Shown: positions 9,650-18,050 of the stretch, in pieces
How the letters are laid out: every line of letters begins with the position of its first letter
How positions within the stretch are numbered: the stretch's first letter is position 1
NCBI GenBank assembly: GCA_027490925.1
Contig: JAIXXF010000012.1
Coordinates: 1 to 64,000 of the forward strand
Direction of reading: 5' to 3'
Length of the DNA: 64,000 nt
DNA from: Comamonadaceae bacterium
Lineage (GTDB): Bacteria; Pseudomonadota; Gammaproteobacteria; Burkholderiales; Burkholderiaceae_C
Translations under genes and position numbers: made by a program
The notes under the pieces: generated by a model
What the model saw: only the letters and a program-made list of their open reading frames with translations
Databases searched by the model: none
Told to the model about the DNA's origin: nothing

Positions 9650-10048
9650 ATGCTGAACGCCCGCGCTCTTGCGCACCCGACCACGATCCCGGCCAATGCC
9701 ACGTGGCAACCCTGCCGAGACGTGGGCGCGGTCGGTGAGCACCTGATCAGGGCCTGCGCCCCGTTCGGATCGGTGGACGAGCTGCAAATCGTCACTGCCA
9801 AGCACCGAGGGCATTGGTACGCGCTGTGTTTCTTGCGGCTCAGCCCAGGCGCCGCAGAAGCGCCGTTCATAGAAGCCCTGGGAGGCCATCTTTGCGACGG
9901 GCGAGTCGCGCTGCAGGTGCCGCTTCAGCCGCTCACACATGCCGTCCAACGGCGACCCTCGGTCTCGGTCCCCAGCCCCCTGCCGGCACTCGGTCTCCAC
10001 CCAGCACCCACCAGCGGCCCGAACCACCCCGCCCAGCCCCATGCTTGA
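9650..10048 (+). CDS. Hypothetical small protein upstream of the GT2 synthase
   Basis: No recognised family. I take the ATG at 9650 (132 residues), preceded by a purine-rich stretch (gagaaggcg); an in-frame ATG at 9596 would add 18 residues. The N-terminal 85 residues look globular, with F-G-S-V-D-E-L-Q-I-V-T and W-Y-A-L-C-F-L-R-L spaced as in small alpha/beta domains such as RNA-recognition folds, which is only a resemblance. The rest is Pro/His/Ser-rich and likely disordered. Its last codons overlap the GT2 start by 8 bases, which argues that it is translated and coupled to the synthase. Confidence 0.5.
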   Translation: MLNARALAHPTTIPANATWQPCRDVGAVGEHLIRACAPFGSVDELQIVTAKHRGHWYALCFLRLSPGAAEAPFIEALGGHLCDGRVALQVPLQPLTHAVQRRPSVSVPSPLPALGLHPAPTSGPNHPAQPHA

Positions 10049-11390
10049 CGCACCGCCCGCCCAAGCTCATGCCGCTCAAGCGAGCGGGCTCAGCACGGGC
10101 GATGCCTGGCACCGCAGCGACGGTGACCTGGGCGTGTCGGTGGTGGTGACGTTGCTGGCCGCGATCGTGGCCCTGATGTTGGTGTATGCCGCAAGGCACG
10201 TATTGTTCACCCTCAACCGCTTGTTGGGCACGCAGCGTCACCCCTATCTGGACATCGATACCGCCACATGGCCAGAGGTCACCGTATTCGTTGCAGCTCA
10301 CAACGAAGAGAAGGTGATTGCCGGTTGCCTGTCGGCGCTGCTTGACACCGACTACCCCGCTCACCGGCTAACGATCGTGCCCGTCAACGACCGATCCACC
10401 GACGGCACCCAGGCCATCATCGACGCCTGTGCACTGGAACACCCAGGCCGCATCACGCCTTTCCAGCGTGAAAGGGGTAAGAGTGGCAAATCGGCGGCGC
10501 TCAAAGACGCGCTGCCATTCGCTCGGGGCGACATCGCCATCGTGTTCGATGCCGACTACATTCCGAGGCGCGGCCTGCTCAAGCAGCTGGTAGCACCATT
10601 CTTTGACCCCGAGATCGGCGCGGTCATGGGGCGGGTGGTGCCCCTCAATGCGGGCACCAACCTGCTGACCCGCATGCTCGACTTGGAGCGTGCTGGGGGC
10701 TACCAAGTGGATCAGCAAGCCCGGATGAACCTGCGGCTGGTCCCGCAGTTCGGCGGCACCGTGGGCGGTGTTCGTTTGTCGGCCATTCAAGCCGTGGGGG
10801 GATGGAACGACAACGCCTTGGCGGAAGACACCGACATCACCGTGCGCTTGCTGATCGCCGGTTGGAAAACCGCGTACAGCAACCGCACCGAGTGCTACGA
10901 GGAAGTTCCGGAAGACTGGCCCGTGCGCATCAAGCAGGTGAAACGCTGGGCAAAAGGCCACAACCAGGTGCTGGCCCGCCACGGCTTGGCATTTCTGACC
11001 AGCCACCACCTCAGTGCCCGAGAGCGTTCGGACGGCCTGCTGCTGCTGCTGGTGTTCGCCATGCCCCCACTGCTGCTGTTGGGCTGGCTGCTCGCGCTGG
11101 CGCTGTATTTTCTGAACGGCAGTGCCCTTCTGGCGCAATTGATTCCGCTGTTTGCCCTGATGACTTACACCACAGCGGGCAACTTCGCGGCATTTTTTGA
11201 GATCGCGGTGGCGGCGATGCTGGACGGCAGCCACCGGCGTCTGCGGTTGCTGCCGTTCAACCTGCTCGGCTTTTTAGTGAGCTTGTTCGCCATTTCGGCC
11301 TCGGTGGTCGGTATGTTGGCCGACCACGTCTTTCGGCGCGAGTTGGTGTGGGACAAAACGCTTCGCTACAGACAGGGCCAGCTCAAATGA
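10041..11390 (+). CDS. Processive family-2 glycosyltransferase (polysaccharide synthase)
   Basis: The 449-residue membrane enzyme has one N-terminal membrane helix (about 30-52), a cytosolic GT2 domain and a cluster of C-terminal helices (about 330-440). The catalytic set of processive synthases is complete: V-N-D (D117), D-A-D (170-172), E-D-T-D (262-265) and Q-x-x-R-W (Q299, R302, W303). This layout is that of PgaC, hyaluronan synthase and cellulose-synthase relatives, which build a beta-linked polymer and push it through the membrane. With a UDP-GlcNAc 2-epimerase three genes on, the donor could be UDP-ManNAc or UDP-GlcNAc (inference). It overlaps both neighbours, so it sits inside one operon. 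The frame is open back to 9939, but the ATG at 10041 fits better. Confidence 0.9.
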   Translation: MLDAPPAQAHAAQASGLSTGDAWHRSDGDLGVSVVVTLLAAIVALMLVYAARHVLFTLNRLLGTQRHPYLDIDTATWPEVTVFVAAHNEEKVIAGCLSALLDTDYPAHRLTIVPVNDRSTDGTQAIIDACALEHPGRITPFQRERGKSGKSAALKDALPFARGDIAIVFDADYIPRRGLLKQLVAPFFDPEIGAVMGRVVPLNAGTNLLTRMLDLERAGGYQVDQQARMNLRLVPQFGGTVGGVRLSAIQAVGGWNDNALAEDTDITVRLLIAGWKTAYSNRTECYEEVPEDWPVRIKQVKRWAKGHNQVLARHGLAFLTSHHLSARERSDGLLLLLVFAMPPLLLLGWLLALALYFLNGSALLAQLIPLFALMTYTTAGNFAAFFEIAVAAMLDGSHRRLRLLPFNLLGFLVSLFAISASVVGMLADHVFRRELVWDKTLRYRQGQLK

Positions 11391-12427
11391 CCGCCGACCT
11401 GCTGTCACAAGCCGCGTTTGCATTTGTCTGTCTTGGCTTGCTGGCGATTGCATTCGGGCCCGCTTGGCGCGAGTGGCGCCGCCCCACCGACCGCGAGCCA
11501 TTGAAGATACCTTTGGATTACAGCACCGACATTGAGCACTTTGCCCAGGCATTGAGGCGGCAAGTGACCAACGCCCTCGGAGAGCGGCCGCTGAGCGGGG
11601 GCCACGGAACCATGCTGTTGCCGCCGACCATCGGCGCCGTCGGTTCGTTCGATGGGCCAGGACCTTTGATCGCCAAGGGACCTTTGACGGTTCTGGTGCC
11701 TGTGCGCTTCAAATCGCCGGTGTACGTGGGCGGTGACCTCTGCGCCGCACCTGGCAGCGTGTTTTCTGAGTTGCTGGTGGATGGGGCGGCGCGCTTGTCG
11801 GCCCATAGCGAGGTGCGCGGTTGGGCCCACGCCAATGGCCCACTGACCCTGCACGCGGACGGCGTGGCACTGCGACGCATGTCTTCTCGCTCAGTGATCG
11901 AACTCGCCAACCGATGCTGCTTTGAACGCTTGCACGCCCCGGTCATCCACTTTGGCGGCGCGGCCTCGGCGCGCCGGCCAGATGAAGGAGCCGACCGGGT
12001 CGAGGTCTCATTCTTGACAGTACCAGGCGTCACCCGCCGCAGTGCGTCGCTGTTCGCTGTGCAAGGGGACTGCCGGCTGCCGCACGGGCTGCTGTTCAGA
12101 GGATCGCTCGTGGTCACCGGGCGCCTGTACATCGGCAGCCGCACACGGATCCTTGGGGACATCAAAGCGCACCGCGGCGTGACGATCGGCAGCCATGCAG
12201 AAGTCTCCGGAGCGGTGTGCTGCGACCAACAAGTGCAGCTCTCGCATGGCGCTGTCGCATGGGGCCCTGTGGTGTCGGAAACCTTGGTGCTGCTTGGCCG
12301 GTATGCACAGGTGGGCCACATCGACGCACCGACCAGCCTCACCGCAGCCAGTGTGATGGCCGAATCGGGCTCGGTCGCGCACGGCAGCGTTTGGGCGCGT
12401 GAGATGGGCGTTGTGTGGTCCAACTGA
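11387..12427 (+). CDS. Bactofilin-like / polymer-forming membrane-anchored protein
   Basis: The 346-residue protein begins with one membrane helix (about 5-27) and a short basic stretch. After a linker it has two runs of short beta repeats with glycine turns: about 110-150 (V-Y-V-G-G-D-L, then L-L-V-D-G-A-A) and about 245-330 (G-S-L-V-V-T-G-R-L-Y-I-G, then R-I-L-G-D-I-K-A-H, then V-T-I-G-S-H). This is the right-handed beta-helix pattern seen in bactofilins and related polymer-forming domains. Bactofilins form cytoskeletal scaffolds that place wall or envelope enzymes. Its ATG overlaps the synthase stop as ATGA, so it may organise or regulate the synthase. The family link is by pattern, not by a long match. 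Confidence 0.65.
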   Translation: MTADLLSQAAFAFVCLGLLAIAFGPAWREWRRPTDREPLKIPLDYSTDIEHFAQALRRQVTNALGERPLSGGHGTMLLPPTIGAVGSFDGPGPLIAKGPLTVLVPVRFKSPVYVGGDLCAAPGSVFSELLVDGAARLSAHSEVRGWAHANGPLTLHADGVALRRMSSRSVIELANRCCFERLHAPVIHFGGAASARRPDEGADRVEVSFLTVPGVTRRSASLFAVQGDCRLPHGLLFRGSLVVTGRLYIGSRTRILGDIKAHRGVTIGSHAEVSGAVCCDQQVQLSHGAVAWGPVVSETLVLLGRYAQVGHIDAPTSLTAASVMAESGSVAHGSVWAREMGVVWSN

Positions 12428-12483
12428 CAGCCACTGGCCCAGCGGCTCCGCGACCACATTGTGGGCATACCCTCGTGACAGGT

Positions 12484-13500
12484 ATGCGGCCACTCGCCAA
12501 AAACGAGAAGTGCGGGTCGCTTTGGCAATGGGTGTCGGCTTGTCTGTTGCCGTGGACCACAGGTTGCGCGGTAGGGGCCAGCCCAGCGCTCCAACTGGAC
12601 GGCTTTGCCGACGCGCAAGGCGCCATCTCGGTCCAACACCAGGGTGACACTGTGGACCCCTACTTTGCGCTTCAGGCCTTGCTTTTGGCGCATGACAACG
12701 GCCTGGACATCCGCCAACCGGCGGTTGCCTGGATCGACTGGCTGGTGACCAAACAAAAACCCGACGCGACCTTCGACCGCTTTTGCCGCAACGGCCCCGT
12801 GTGGGCCGCCTGCAAAACCGCTGACGCTGACGATGCCCTGCTCGCGCTTTGGATCCGGCTCCTGGACACCCAACCTGGCGCCTTGCAACGTCAGCCCGAA
12901 CTGCGCCGCAGCCGCGAGCGCAGTGCACTCGCGCTGAACCACCTGCTCGACCCGCTTCGCGGGGTGTACTTGGTCTCTCCGGTGTACCAGCACGCCCTGT
13001 TCATGGACAACCTGGAGGTGCTGTCCGCGCTCCAGGAAGCGCCGTCAAAACGGCAATCCAAAAATGCGGTCAGCTTGGCCAAAAACATCCAGGGCGTGTT
13101 CTGGGACGCCAAAGACGGGCGCTACCTGGTGTCCACCCAGCCCGAGCAAAAAGAAGAAAAACACAGCTTCTACCCCGAACATGTGGCGCAGATCTACCCG
13201 CTGATGTTCGATGTGCCCTTGGCGCAGTCACGGCACGCACCCAACCGCCAGGCCCGGTACACCTCATGGATGGCGGCCCACCGCGCCACTTGGCTCACGC
13301 AGTCGCGGCACGACTTTTCATGGGGCCTGATCGCCATTGTCGCCTTACGTCTAGGGGACCGAGCCACCGCAGCCTGCTGGTTGCGCGAGTCCGCCCCGGC
13401 TCGCCGCACCGTGCACTGGATAGTGACCGACGACGTTGCTGAGCAGATCTTGCGCGCCCAGGGCGTGGAGATGGCGGATCCCTCAGCCCACTGTGGATGA
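12484..13500 (+). CDS. Exported helical protein, alpha/alpha-toroid (glycoside-hydrolase-like)
   Basis: From the ATG at 12484 it has 338 residues with a probable signal peptide (about 1-32, K-C-G-S-L-W-Q-W-V-S-A-C-L-L, then C-A-V-G-A). The body is made of amphipathic helices with aromatic-rich turns (A-V-A-W-I-D-W-L-V, then G-V-F-W-D-A-K-D-G-R-Y, then F-Y-P-E-H-V-A-Q-I-Y-P-L-M-F, then D-F-S-W-G-L-I-A). That is the look of six-hairpin alpha/alpha barrels used by many glycosidases and lyases, such as GH8 BcsZ in cellulose loci. No catalytic residues can be assigned. A GTG start at 12415 would overlap the previous gene. In context it could trim or bind the polymer in the periplasm. Confidence 0.6.
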   Translation: MRPLAKNEKCGSLWQWVSACLLPWTTGCAVGASPALQLDGFADAQGAISVQHQGDTVDPYFALQALLLAHDNGLDIRQPAVAWIDWLVTKQKPDATFDRFCRNGPVWAACKTADADDALLALWIRLLDTQPGALQRQPELRRSRERSALALNHLLDPLRGVYLVSPVYQHALFMDNLEVLSALQEAPSKRQSKNAVSLAKNIQGVFWDAKDGRYLVSTQPEQKEEKHSFYPEHVAQIYPLMFDVPLAQSRHAPNRQARYTSWMAAHRATWLTQSRHDFSWGLIAIVALRLGDRATAACWLRESAPARRTVHWIVTDDVAEQILRAQGVEMADPSAHCG

Positions 13501-13552
13501 CGCCCTGCACCACACAACGAACCCATACACCCACAGGAAAGCGGAGATCACC

Positions 13553-14800
13553 ATGTCCCAACGAACTTACCTCGCGTGCATCGGTACTCGGCCTGAAATC
13601 ATCAAGATGGCCCCCATCTACCGAGAGTTGAAAGCCCGAGGTCATCGGGTTGTGGTGGTTCACACCGGCCAGCATGGGGCGGTGGCCGAAGCGCTGTACG
13701 CATTTTTTGAGATGCCGCCCGACACGGTGATCGACCTGCACCGCAAGTCCACGTCGCTGGCGCACCTGACCTCCGCCTTGCTCGACGGGCTCGAAGGCGC
13801 CCTGAAGCGCTTGCAGCCAGACGTGGTCATGGTGCAGGGCGATACCACCTCGGCATTGGCCGGGGCGTTGATCGGCTTCTACCAAGACGTTCCAGTGGCC
13901 CATGTGGAAGCGGGGTTACGCACCCACGAGCACGACCCTTTCCCGGAAGAAAAGAATCGGGAACTGATCGGGCATTTGGCGCGCTGGCACTTTCCGCCCA
14001 CACCCCAAGCCGCCCAAAACCTGGTCAGCGAGGGCGTTTCGCCGGACCACATCCATCAAGTGGGCAACACCGTGATTGACGCCGCGCTGTGGACCCGCGA
14101 CCGCCTCGCACAACCTGGCTTCGACCTGCAGGGCATGAAGCCCGTGCAACTGGTGAACTTCGAGCAGAACCATGCCGCCCGGCGCATGATCTTGGTCACC
14201 GCCCACAGGCGGGAAAATTGGGGAGAACCCATTCGCCAGATCGCCCGGGCGGTGGCTCAAATCGTCCGGGATCACACCGACACCGTAGCCGTGTGGCCTG
14301 TGCACCCCAATCCCTTGGTGCATGCCGATGTGGTCGCCGAGCTGAACGGTTTGCCTGCAGCCCTCAGGGGGCGCATCTGTCTCACCGAACCGCTGGGCTA
14401 TCAGGCCTTGATCTCGCTGTTGATGCGCTGCGACTTCGCATTGACCGACTCCGGAGGTGTCTTGGAAGAGGCCTCGGCCTTCGCCAAGCCGGTGCTGGTG
14501 ACGCGCGAGAGCACCGAGCGCCACGAAATGGTCGCAGCCGGCGGGGCCGCATTGGTGGGCACCGACACGTCCGCCATTGTTGAGCAGGCCCAACGTTTGC
14601 TGACCGACCCTTCACACCACCGCAAGATGCGCCTGGTTAACAGCCCGTTCGGCGATGGGCACAGCGCCACCCGCATCGTGGAGGTGTTGTCCAACGCGGC
14701 GCGGTTCGAAATCGGCGCGTCGAACCCAAACACACAAGGCGGCGCGGCCCAACGTCATCTGTGGCGTACCTCCGCATCGGCCAGCCAACCAGCCGCCTGA
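13553..14800 (+). CDS. wecB: UDP-N-acetylglucosamine 2-epimerase (non-hydrolysing)
   Basis: The enzyme interconverts UDP-GlcNAc and UDP-ManNAc. The 415 residues give the WecB/MnaA pattern: an N-terminal G-T-R-P-E-I-I-K-M-A-P, then T-G-Q-H, V-M-V-Q-G-D-T-T-S-A-L-A-G-A, V-E-A-G-L-R-T, N-R-E-L-I-G-H, T-A-H-R-R-E-N-W-G, and a C-terminal T-D-S-G-G-V-L-E-E-A. All substrate-binding segments are present. The last 40 residues are an added low-complexity tail. The ATG at 13553 has a Shine-Dalgarno-like sequence (aggaaagcggag). Being inside the polysaccharide operon it probably supplies the sugar for the GT2 synthase rather than for common-antigen synthesis. Confidence 0.95.
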   Translation: MSQRTYLACIGTRPEIIKMAPIYRELKARGHRVVVVHTGQHGAVAEALYAFFEMPPDTVIDLHRKSTSLAHLTSALLDGLEGALKRLQPDVVMVQGDTTSALAGALIGFYQDVPVAHVEAGLRTHEHDPFPEEKNRELIGHLARWHFPPTPQAAQNLVSEGVSPDHIHQVGNTVIDAALWTRDRLAQPGFDLQGMKPVQLVNFEQNHAARRMILVTAHRRENWGEPIRQIARAVAQIVRDHTDTVAVWPVHPNPLVHADVVAELNGLPAALRGRICLTEPLGYQALISLLMRCDFALTDSGGVLEEASAFAKPVLVTRESTERHEMVAAGGAALVGTDTSAIVEQAQRLLTDPSHHRKMRLVNSPFGDGHSATRIVEVLSNAARFEIGASNPNTQGGAAQRHLWRTSASASQPAA

Positions 14801-14852
14801 TTGCCCCCCCGCCGTCCCCTGCACGCGCCTCTTACCTTCACCGGACACCCAC

Positions 14853-15701
14853 ATGCTTCCTAAAACCCTGACCGCCCTGCTTGCTTTGACCATGCCGGCC
14901 ATGTGCTTGCCATCTTGGGCGCAATACCAAAATGCAGGGGCGTCTGGGATCGCGATCGAGTCCGATCAGGGACCACTGGGCGATGCACGGCGCACGCCCT
15001 ACCGCAGCGTAGAAATGACGGTCGGCAGCCAGCACCTCACCAATGGGTTTGGCGACTGGCGCGACACCACGCTCCGCGGTGCCTATGAGCTAGGGCACCA
15101 TGTGTGGCAACTGGAGTTGGCGGCAAAGCGGGAGTTCGGCGAGTCGGGCACATTTCTCGGCTTCGGTGACACCTACACCTTCAATGAGGACTGGTATGGC
15201 AGCGTATCGCTTGGCGCTGGTGACGGTGCTTTCTTTCTCCCCACATACCGGGTTGACGTCTCTTTGTTCCACAAGTTTCTGACTGGCCGCAACCTGGTCG
15301 CTTCGCTGGGCGTTGGGCGCTATCAAGCCCCAGCGAACAACGTGGACCGCAACGTGAACATCGGGGCCACCTATTACTTTGAAAGCCCCTGGATCGTCGA
15401 GGCTGGTCTGCGCTTCAACCGAAGCCAGCCAGGGACCTTTGAGACGCGACAGCGGTTCGCATCGGTCACCCACGGGCGGGTTCGCCAGTACCTACTCACC
15501 GCGCGCTATGGCCAGGGCGGCGAGGGCTACCAAACGGTCGCTGCCAATACGCAACTGGTGAATTTTCAGAGCAAAGAGGCCAGCCTGTCGTGGCGTCACT
15601 GGCTCGACCCAAGGTCTGGCTACTTGGTCAGTGCAGAGCACTACCGCAACCCCAACTACCGCCGATCCGGCGTGAACCTGGGTCTTTTCCACCAGTTCTG
15701 A
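14853..15701 (+). CDS. YaiO-like outer-membrane beta-barrel protein
   Basis: The 282-residue protein has a cleavable signal peptide (about 1-23, ending P-S-W-A-Q) and then alternating short strands with aromatic girdles. The last residues, G-V-N-L-G-L-F-H-Q-F, end in Phe as outer-membrane barrels do. Segments such as L-A-A-K-R-E-F-G, S-L-G-A-G-D-G, and A-R-Y-G-Q-G-G-E-G-Y-Q resemble the YaiO barrel family, whose members occur as barrels or barrel domains in exopolysaccharide loci. In this locus it is the best candidate for the outer-membrane exit pore. It has no TPR domain of its own, unlike PgaA or BcsC. Confidence 0.78.
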   Translation: MLPKTLTALLALTMPAMCLPSWAQYQNAGASGIAIESDQGPLGDARRTPYRSVEMTVGSQHLTNGFGDWRDTTLRGAYELGHHVWQLELAAKREFGESGTFLGFGDTYTFNEDWYGSVSLGAGDGAFFLPTYRVDVSLFHKFLTGRNLVASLGVGRYQAPANNVDRNVNIGATYYFESPWIVEAGLRFNRSQPGTFETRQRFASVTHGRVRQYLLTARYGQGGEGYQTVAANTQLVNFQSKEASLSWRHWLDPRSGYLVSAEHYRNPNYRRSGVNLGLFHQF

Positions 15702-15702
15702 A

Positions 15703-16593
15703 ATGCGGCCCACACCTCGCCCCGCCCACGAACGGCGTACGCGGCAGCAGGCCATGGACCGTGCGCACCGGACCGGGCAGGCGGTGCTCGCCGCAGCCCG
15801 AGCGCGGATGCCCGCGGTTTCCCAACACCGCGCTTTAAGGCACATGCAAGCCACGACCTGGGTGTTGTGCCAAATGGCGCTGTTGCCCCTGCTGTTCAGC
15901 GCTGGCGTTTGGGCTGCCAGGTTCCACCTGTTTGCGGCATGGCGTGCGTGCACCTTGTGGTGGGCCGACCGACTCGGTTTGCCGCTCATTGCCAACCCGC
16001 AACATCTCCCAGGCGACGCCTTAGGCCTATCATGGACCGCTCATGCTGGCTGGGGCCAACCACCCACGGGCTTATCCCTGTGGGTGGTAGCAGGTGCGAC
16101 CTTGCTCACGCTGCTGGCCTCTGGTTTGTTGCGAGGACACGCCACACCGCTCAGGTATTTGGTCCGCGTCCTGTGCGGCATACAAGCGTTGTCGGTGCTG
16201 TACTTCGCAGCACTTCCGGGCGAGTTTCCCTACCCAGTCGACAGGCATGCACACGACCTGGCCAGCACTGGTTTCGTGACCATGCTGGCTGTTCCGGTGT
16301 TATTGGCCTTGGGGTACGGCGTGGTCACCGTGTCGCTGGTTCGAAAGCTGGCGTTCACCGCGCTGGTCCTGGGCTACTTCGCCCTTTACGTGCCCCACCA
16401 ATTGGTACTGCATTTGCTGGTCCTGCACCACCTCGGCACCGTGTTCATGCCGCTGCTGTTCATGGCATTCGGTGCGCTGTTCAATATGCTGGTGTTTGTG
16501 GCGCTGTATGCGTGGACGGCAAGCTTGACCATAGCAAATACACCCCCCTCCCCGTCTGGGGCGATGGAGGTGGGAGTGGGGGTGGGGCAGTGA
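15703..16593 (+). CDS. Polytopic membrane protein of unknown function in polysaccharide locus
   Basis: No family recognised. The 296-residue protein has a long basic N-terminus (about 1-48, many Arg) and roughly six to seven hydrophobic segments (about 52-72, 124-143, 155-170, 190-212, 214-232, 240-262). Two bases separate it from the barrel gene stop, so it is co-transcribed. The second half contains V-P-H-Q-L-V-L-H-L-L-V-L-H-H-L-G with several His residues inside or near helices. The last 14 residues are Gly/Val-rich. It could be a polymer-modifying or assembly component; that is only an inference from position. Confidence 0.6.
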   Translation: MRPTPRPAHERRTRQQAMDRAHRTGQAVLAAARARMPAVSQHRALRHMQATTWVLCQMALLPLLFSAGVWAARFHLFAAWRACTLWWADRLGLPLIANPQHLPGDALGLSWTAHAGWGQPPTGLSLWVVAGATLLTLLASGLLRGHATPLRYLVRVLCGIQALSVLYFAALPGEFPYPVDRHAHDLASTGFVTMLAVPVLLALGYGVVTVSLVRKLAFTALVLGYFALYVPHQLVLHLLVLHHLGTVFMPLLFMAFGALFNMLVFVALYAWTASLTIANTPPSPSGAMEVGVGVGQ

Positions 16594-16604
16594 ACTGACC
16601 GCTT

Positions 16605-17684
16605 TCACGCGTCGACCTGACCGTTGAGTGCATGGCGGGTTCGCTGGTAAAACCCCAATTCGTTGATGGTGACCAAGGCGCGTTGGGTCAAAAACTTTTG
16701 TTCGGTCGCGCGCATTTGCGCTTGGGCCGTCGCGGTGTCTCCTCGTTTGGCCGCGACAAAGCCGAGGATTTGCCAAGGATAAGGGTCGTAACGACCATCG
16801 GCCCAGCCTGGGGACTGGGTTTGCAGATAGGCCCAAGCGCGGTCAAAAAAAGGAGCAACTTCCGCTACACCCATGGCCTGCGGAAACACTTGGCATGTGG
16901 TACCGGGGTAAAAGGTGTTGGTGGCTTGTGCAGTGAAGTCGCCCGGGATGAAGGCCGATCGTGCGCTGTCAAACAGCAGGCCGCCGACCGCTCTGGCAAT
17001 GCCGGTGGCAAACCCGTCGTAGTAGCTGGCAACCGCTGGCTCTGAACGCTCACGCAACAAGCCAGCAAAATCTCGCAGGCCACGGTACACCTCGCAGTTG
17101 TCCATCAAATAGCCGATGGAATTGCCTGAGCTCCTGGGCGGCTGAAACACGCTGGTCAGTCCGTTGGGTTTGACCATCAATGCCAGATTGCGGTACGCGA
17201 TCGTCTTGAGTTTGTCCTTGTTTTGTGTCCACCACGACCAGTTCTGGCTGTAACGCAGGTAACGGGTCACCAAAGTGAGGAAAGTGGCGGCATACGAGTC
17301 GTCAGAGTCGGACCCCACCAAGGTGAACAGTTCCGGGTTGGCGCGGCCCACTGTGAAGTTCACATCCATGATGGTCGCGTCTGGCAGCAGGTGTCGCAAA
17401 TACAGGTCCAGGTAAGCCCGGATGTGCGTGTCTCGCTCGGCGGCGGTCATCAGCTGAACCATTGGCAACAGCGCGAGATTGCTGAAGTACCAATTGAGTC
17501 GCCCATTGGGCGCGATCTCGTACCCCCCTGCGTAAGGCCCACTGGGGATACGAAGCGATTTGATTTGCGTCAACACGTCGATCGCGTTGATTCCCAACGG
17601 GGCTGGGCAGGTCAATGTTTGAGCAAACCCGCTCACTGGCATTAAGGCGGTGGAAGCACAGAAAAGAAAGCGGCGACGTTGCAT
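16605..17684 (-). CDS. Exported helical protein, second alpha/alpha-toroid-like protein of the locus
   Basis: The protein has 359 residues from the ATG at 17684: basic N-terminus M-Q-R-R-R-F-L-F, a hydrophobic stretch and a probable cleavage after G-F-A-Q. The mature part is helical, with sugar-enzyme-like aromatic patches: G-R-L-N-W-Y-F-S-N-L-A-L-L-P, then N-W-S-W-W, then Y-D-P-Y-P-W-Q-I-L-G-F. The pattern D-A-T-I-M-D-V-N near residue 106 is conserved-looking. It is convergent with the locus, ending 11 bases past the previous stop. It resembles six-hairpin glycosidase folds, but catalytic residues are not clear. It probably takes part in the same polysaccharide pathway. Confidence 0.6.
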   Translation of the reverse strand: MQRRRFLFCASTALMPVSGFAQTLTCPAPLGINAIDVLTQIKSLRIPSGPYAGGYEIAPNGRLNWYFSNLALLPMVQLMTAAERDTHIRAYLDLYLRHLLPDATIMDVNFTVGRANPELFTLVGSDSDDSYAATFLTLVTRYLRYSQNWSWWTQNKDKLKTIAYRNLALMVKPNGLTSVFQPPRSSGNSIGYLMDNCEVYRGLRDFAGLLRERSEPAVASYYDGFATGIARAVGGLLFDSARSAFIPGDFTAQATNTFYPGTTCQVFPQAMGVAEVAPFFDRAWAYLQTQSPGWADGRYDPYPWQILGFVAAKRGDTATAQAQMRATEQKFLTQRALVTINELGFYQRTRHALNGQVDA

Positions 17685-18050
17685 ATGGGATCCGATCGGC
17701 AAAAGCACAGCGGGACGCTGTTGGGAGGACGGCGGGTGGGATCAACAAAAAGAAGCCACCCAGACACAACAAGTCCGCCACTGTTCTGGCGTTGACCCAA
17801 CCTGATGCTGGCCCACAGTGGGCGCCAAAATGGTCGACGGTGGTGTGGATTGGAAGCGGGTCTTGCGTTGCCAATTGCTGGCTTATGGGAGCGGTCTTTA
17901 CCCGTGCTTCACACCGGCGTCATGAACACTCAACCGGCTGCGCCCGCCAATGAAAAATGGCACCGTCCTGTGGGACTGGTGCCATGGATGGGCGTCGCAA
18001 CCGCCCGAATTTTTTTGGGTGAGCTGCAACAAGCCCACCCCATTTGAAAA
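17685..18050. other. Intergenic region with hairpins, no supported gene
   Basis: Between two leftward genes. There is a strong inverted repeat (TGGCACC, 17958-17964, with GGTGCCA, 17978-17984, and inner GTCC/GGAC). A second, shorter stem (GGGCG...CGCCC) follows at about 17990-18007 and runs into seven T, which is a possible rightward terminator for an unknown transcript. A 41-codon reading frame starts at 17922 and crosses both; it has no recognisable features. Confidence 0.4.

Noticed and set aside
17922-18047. 41-codon frame starting M-N-T-Q-P-A-A-P
   Set aside because: It crosses two hairpins, has no strong RBS and no recognisable features.
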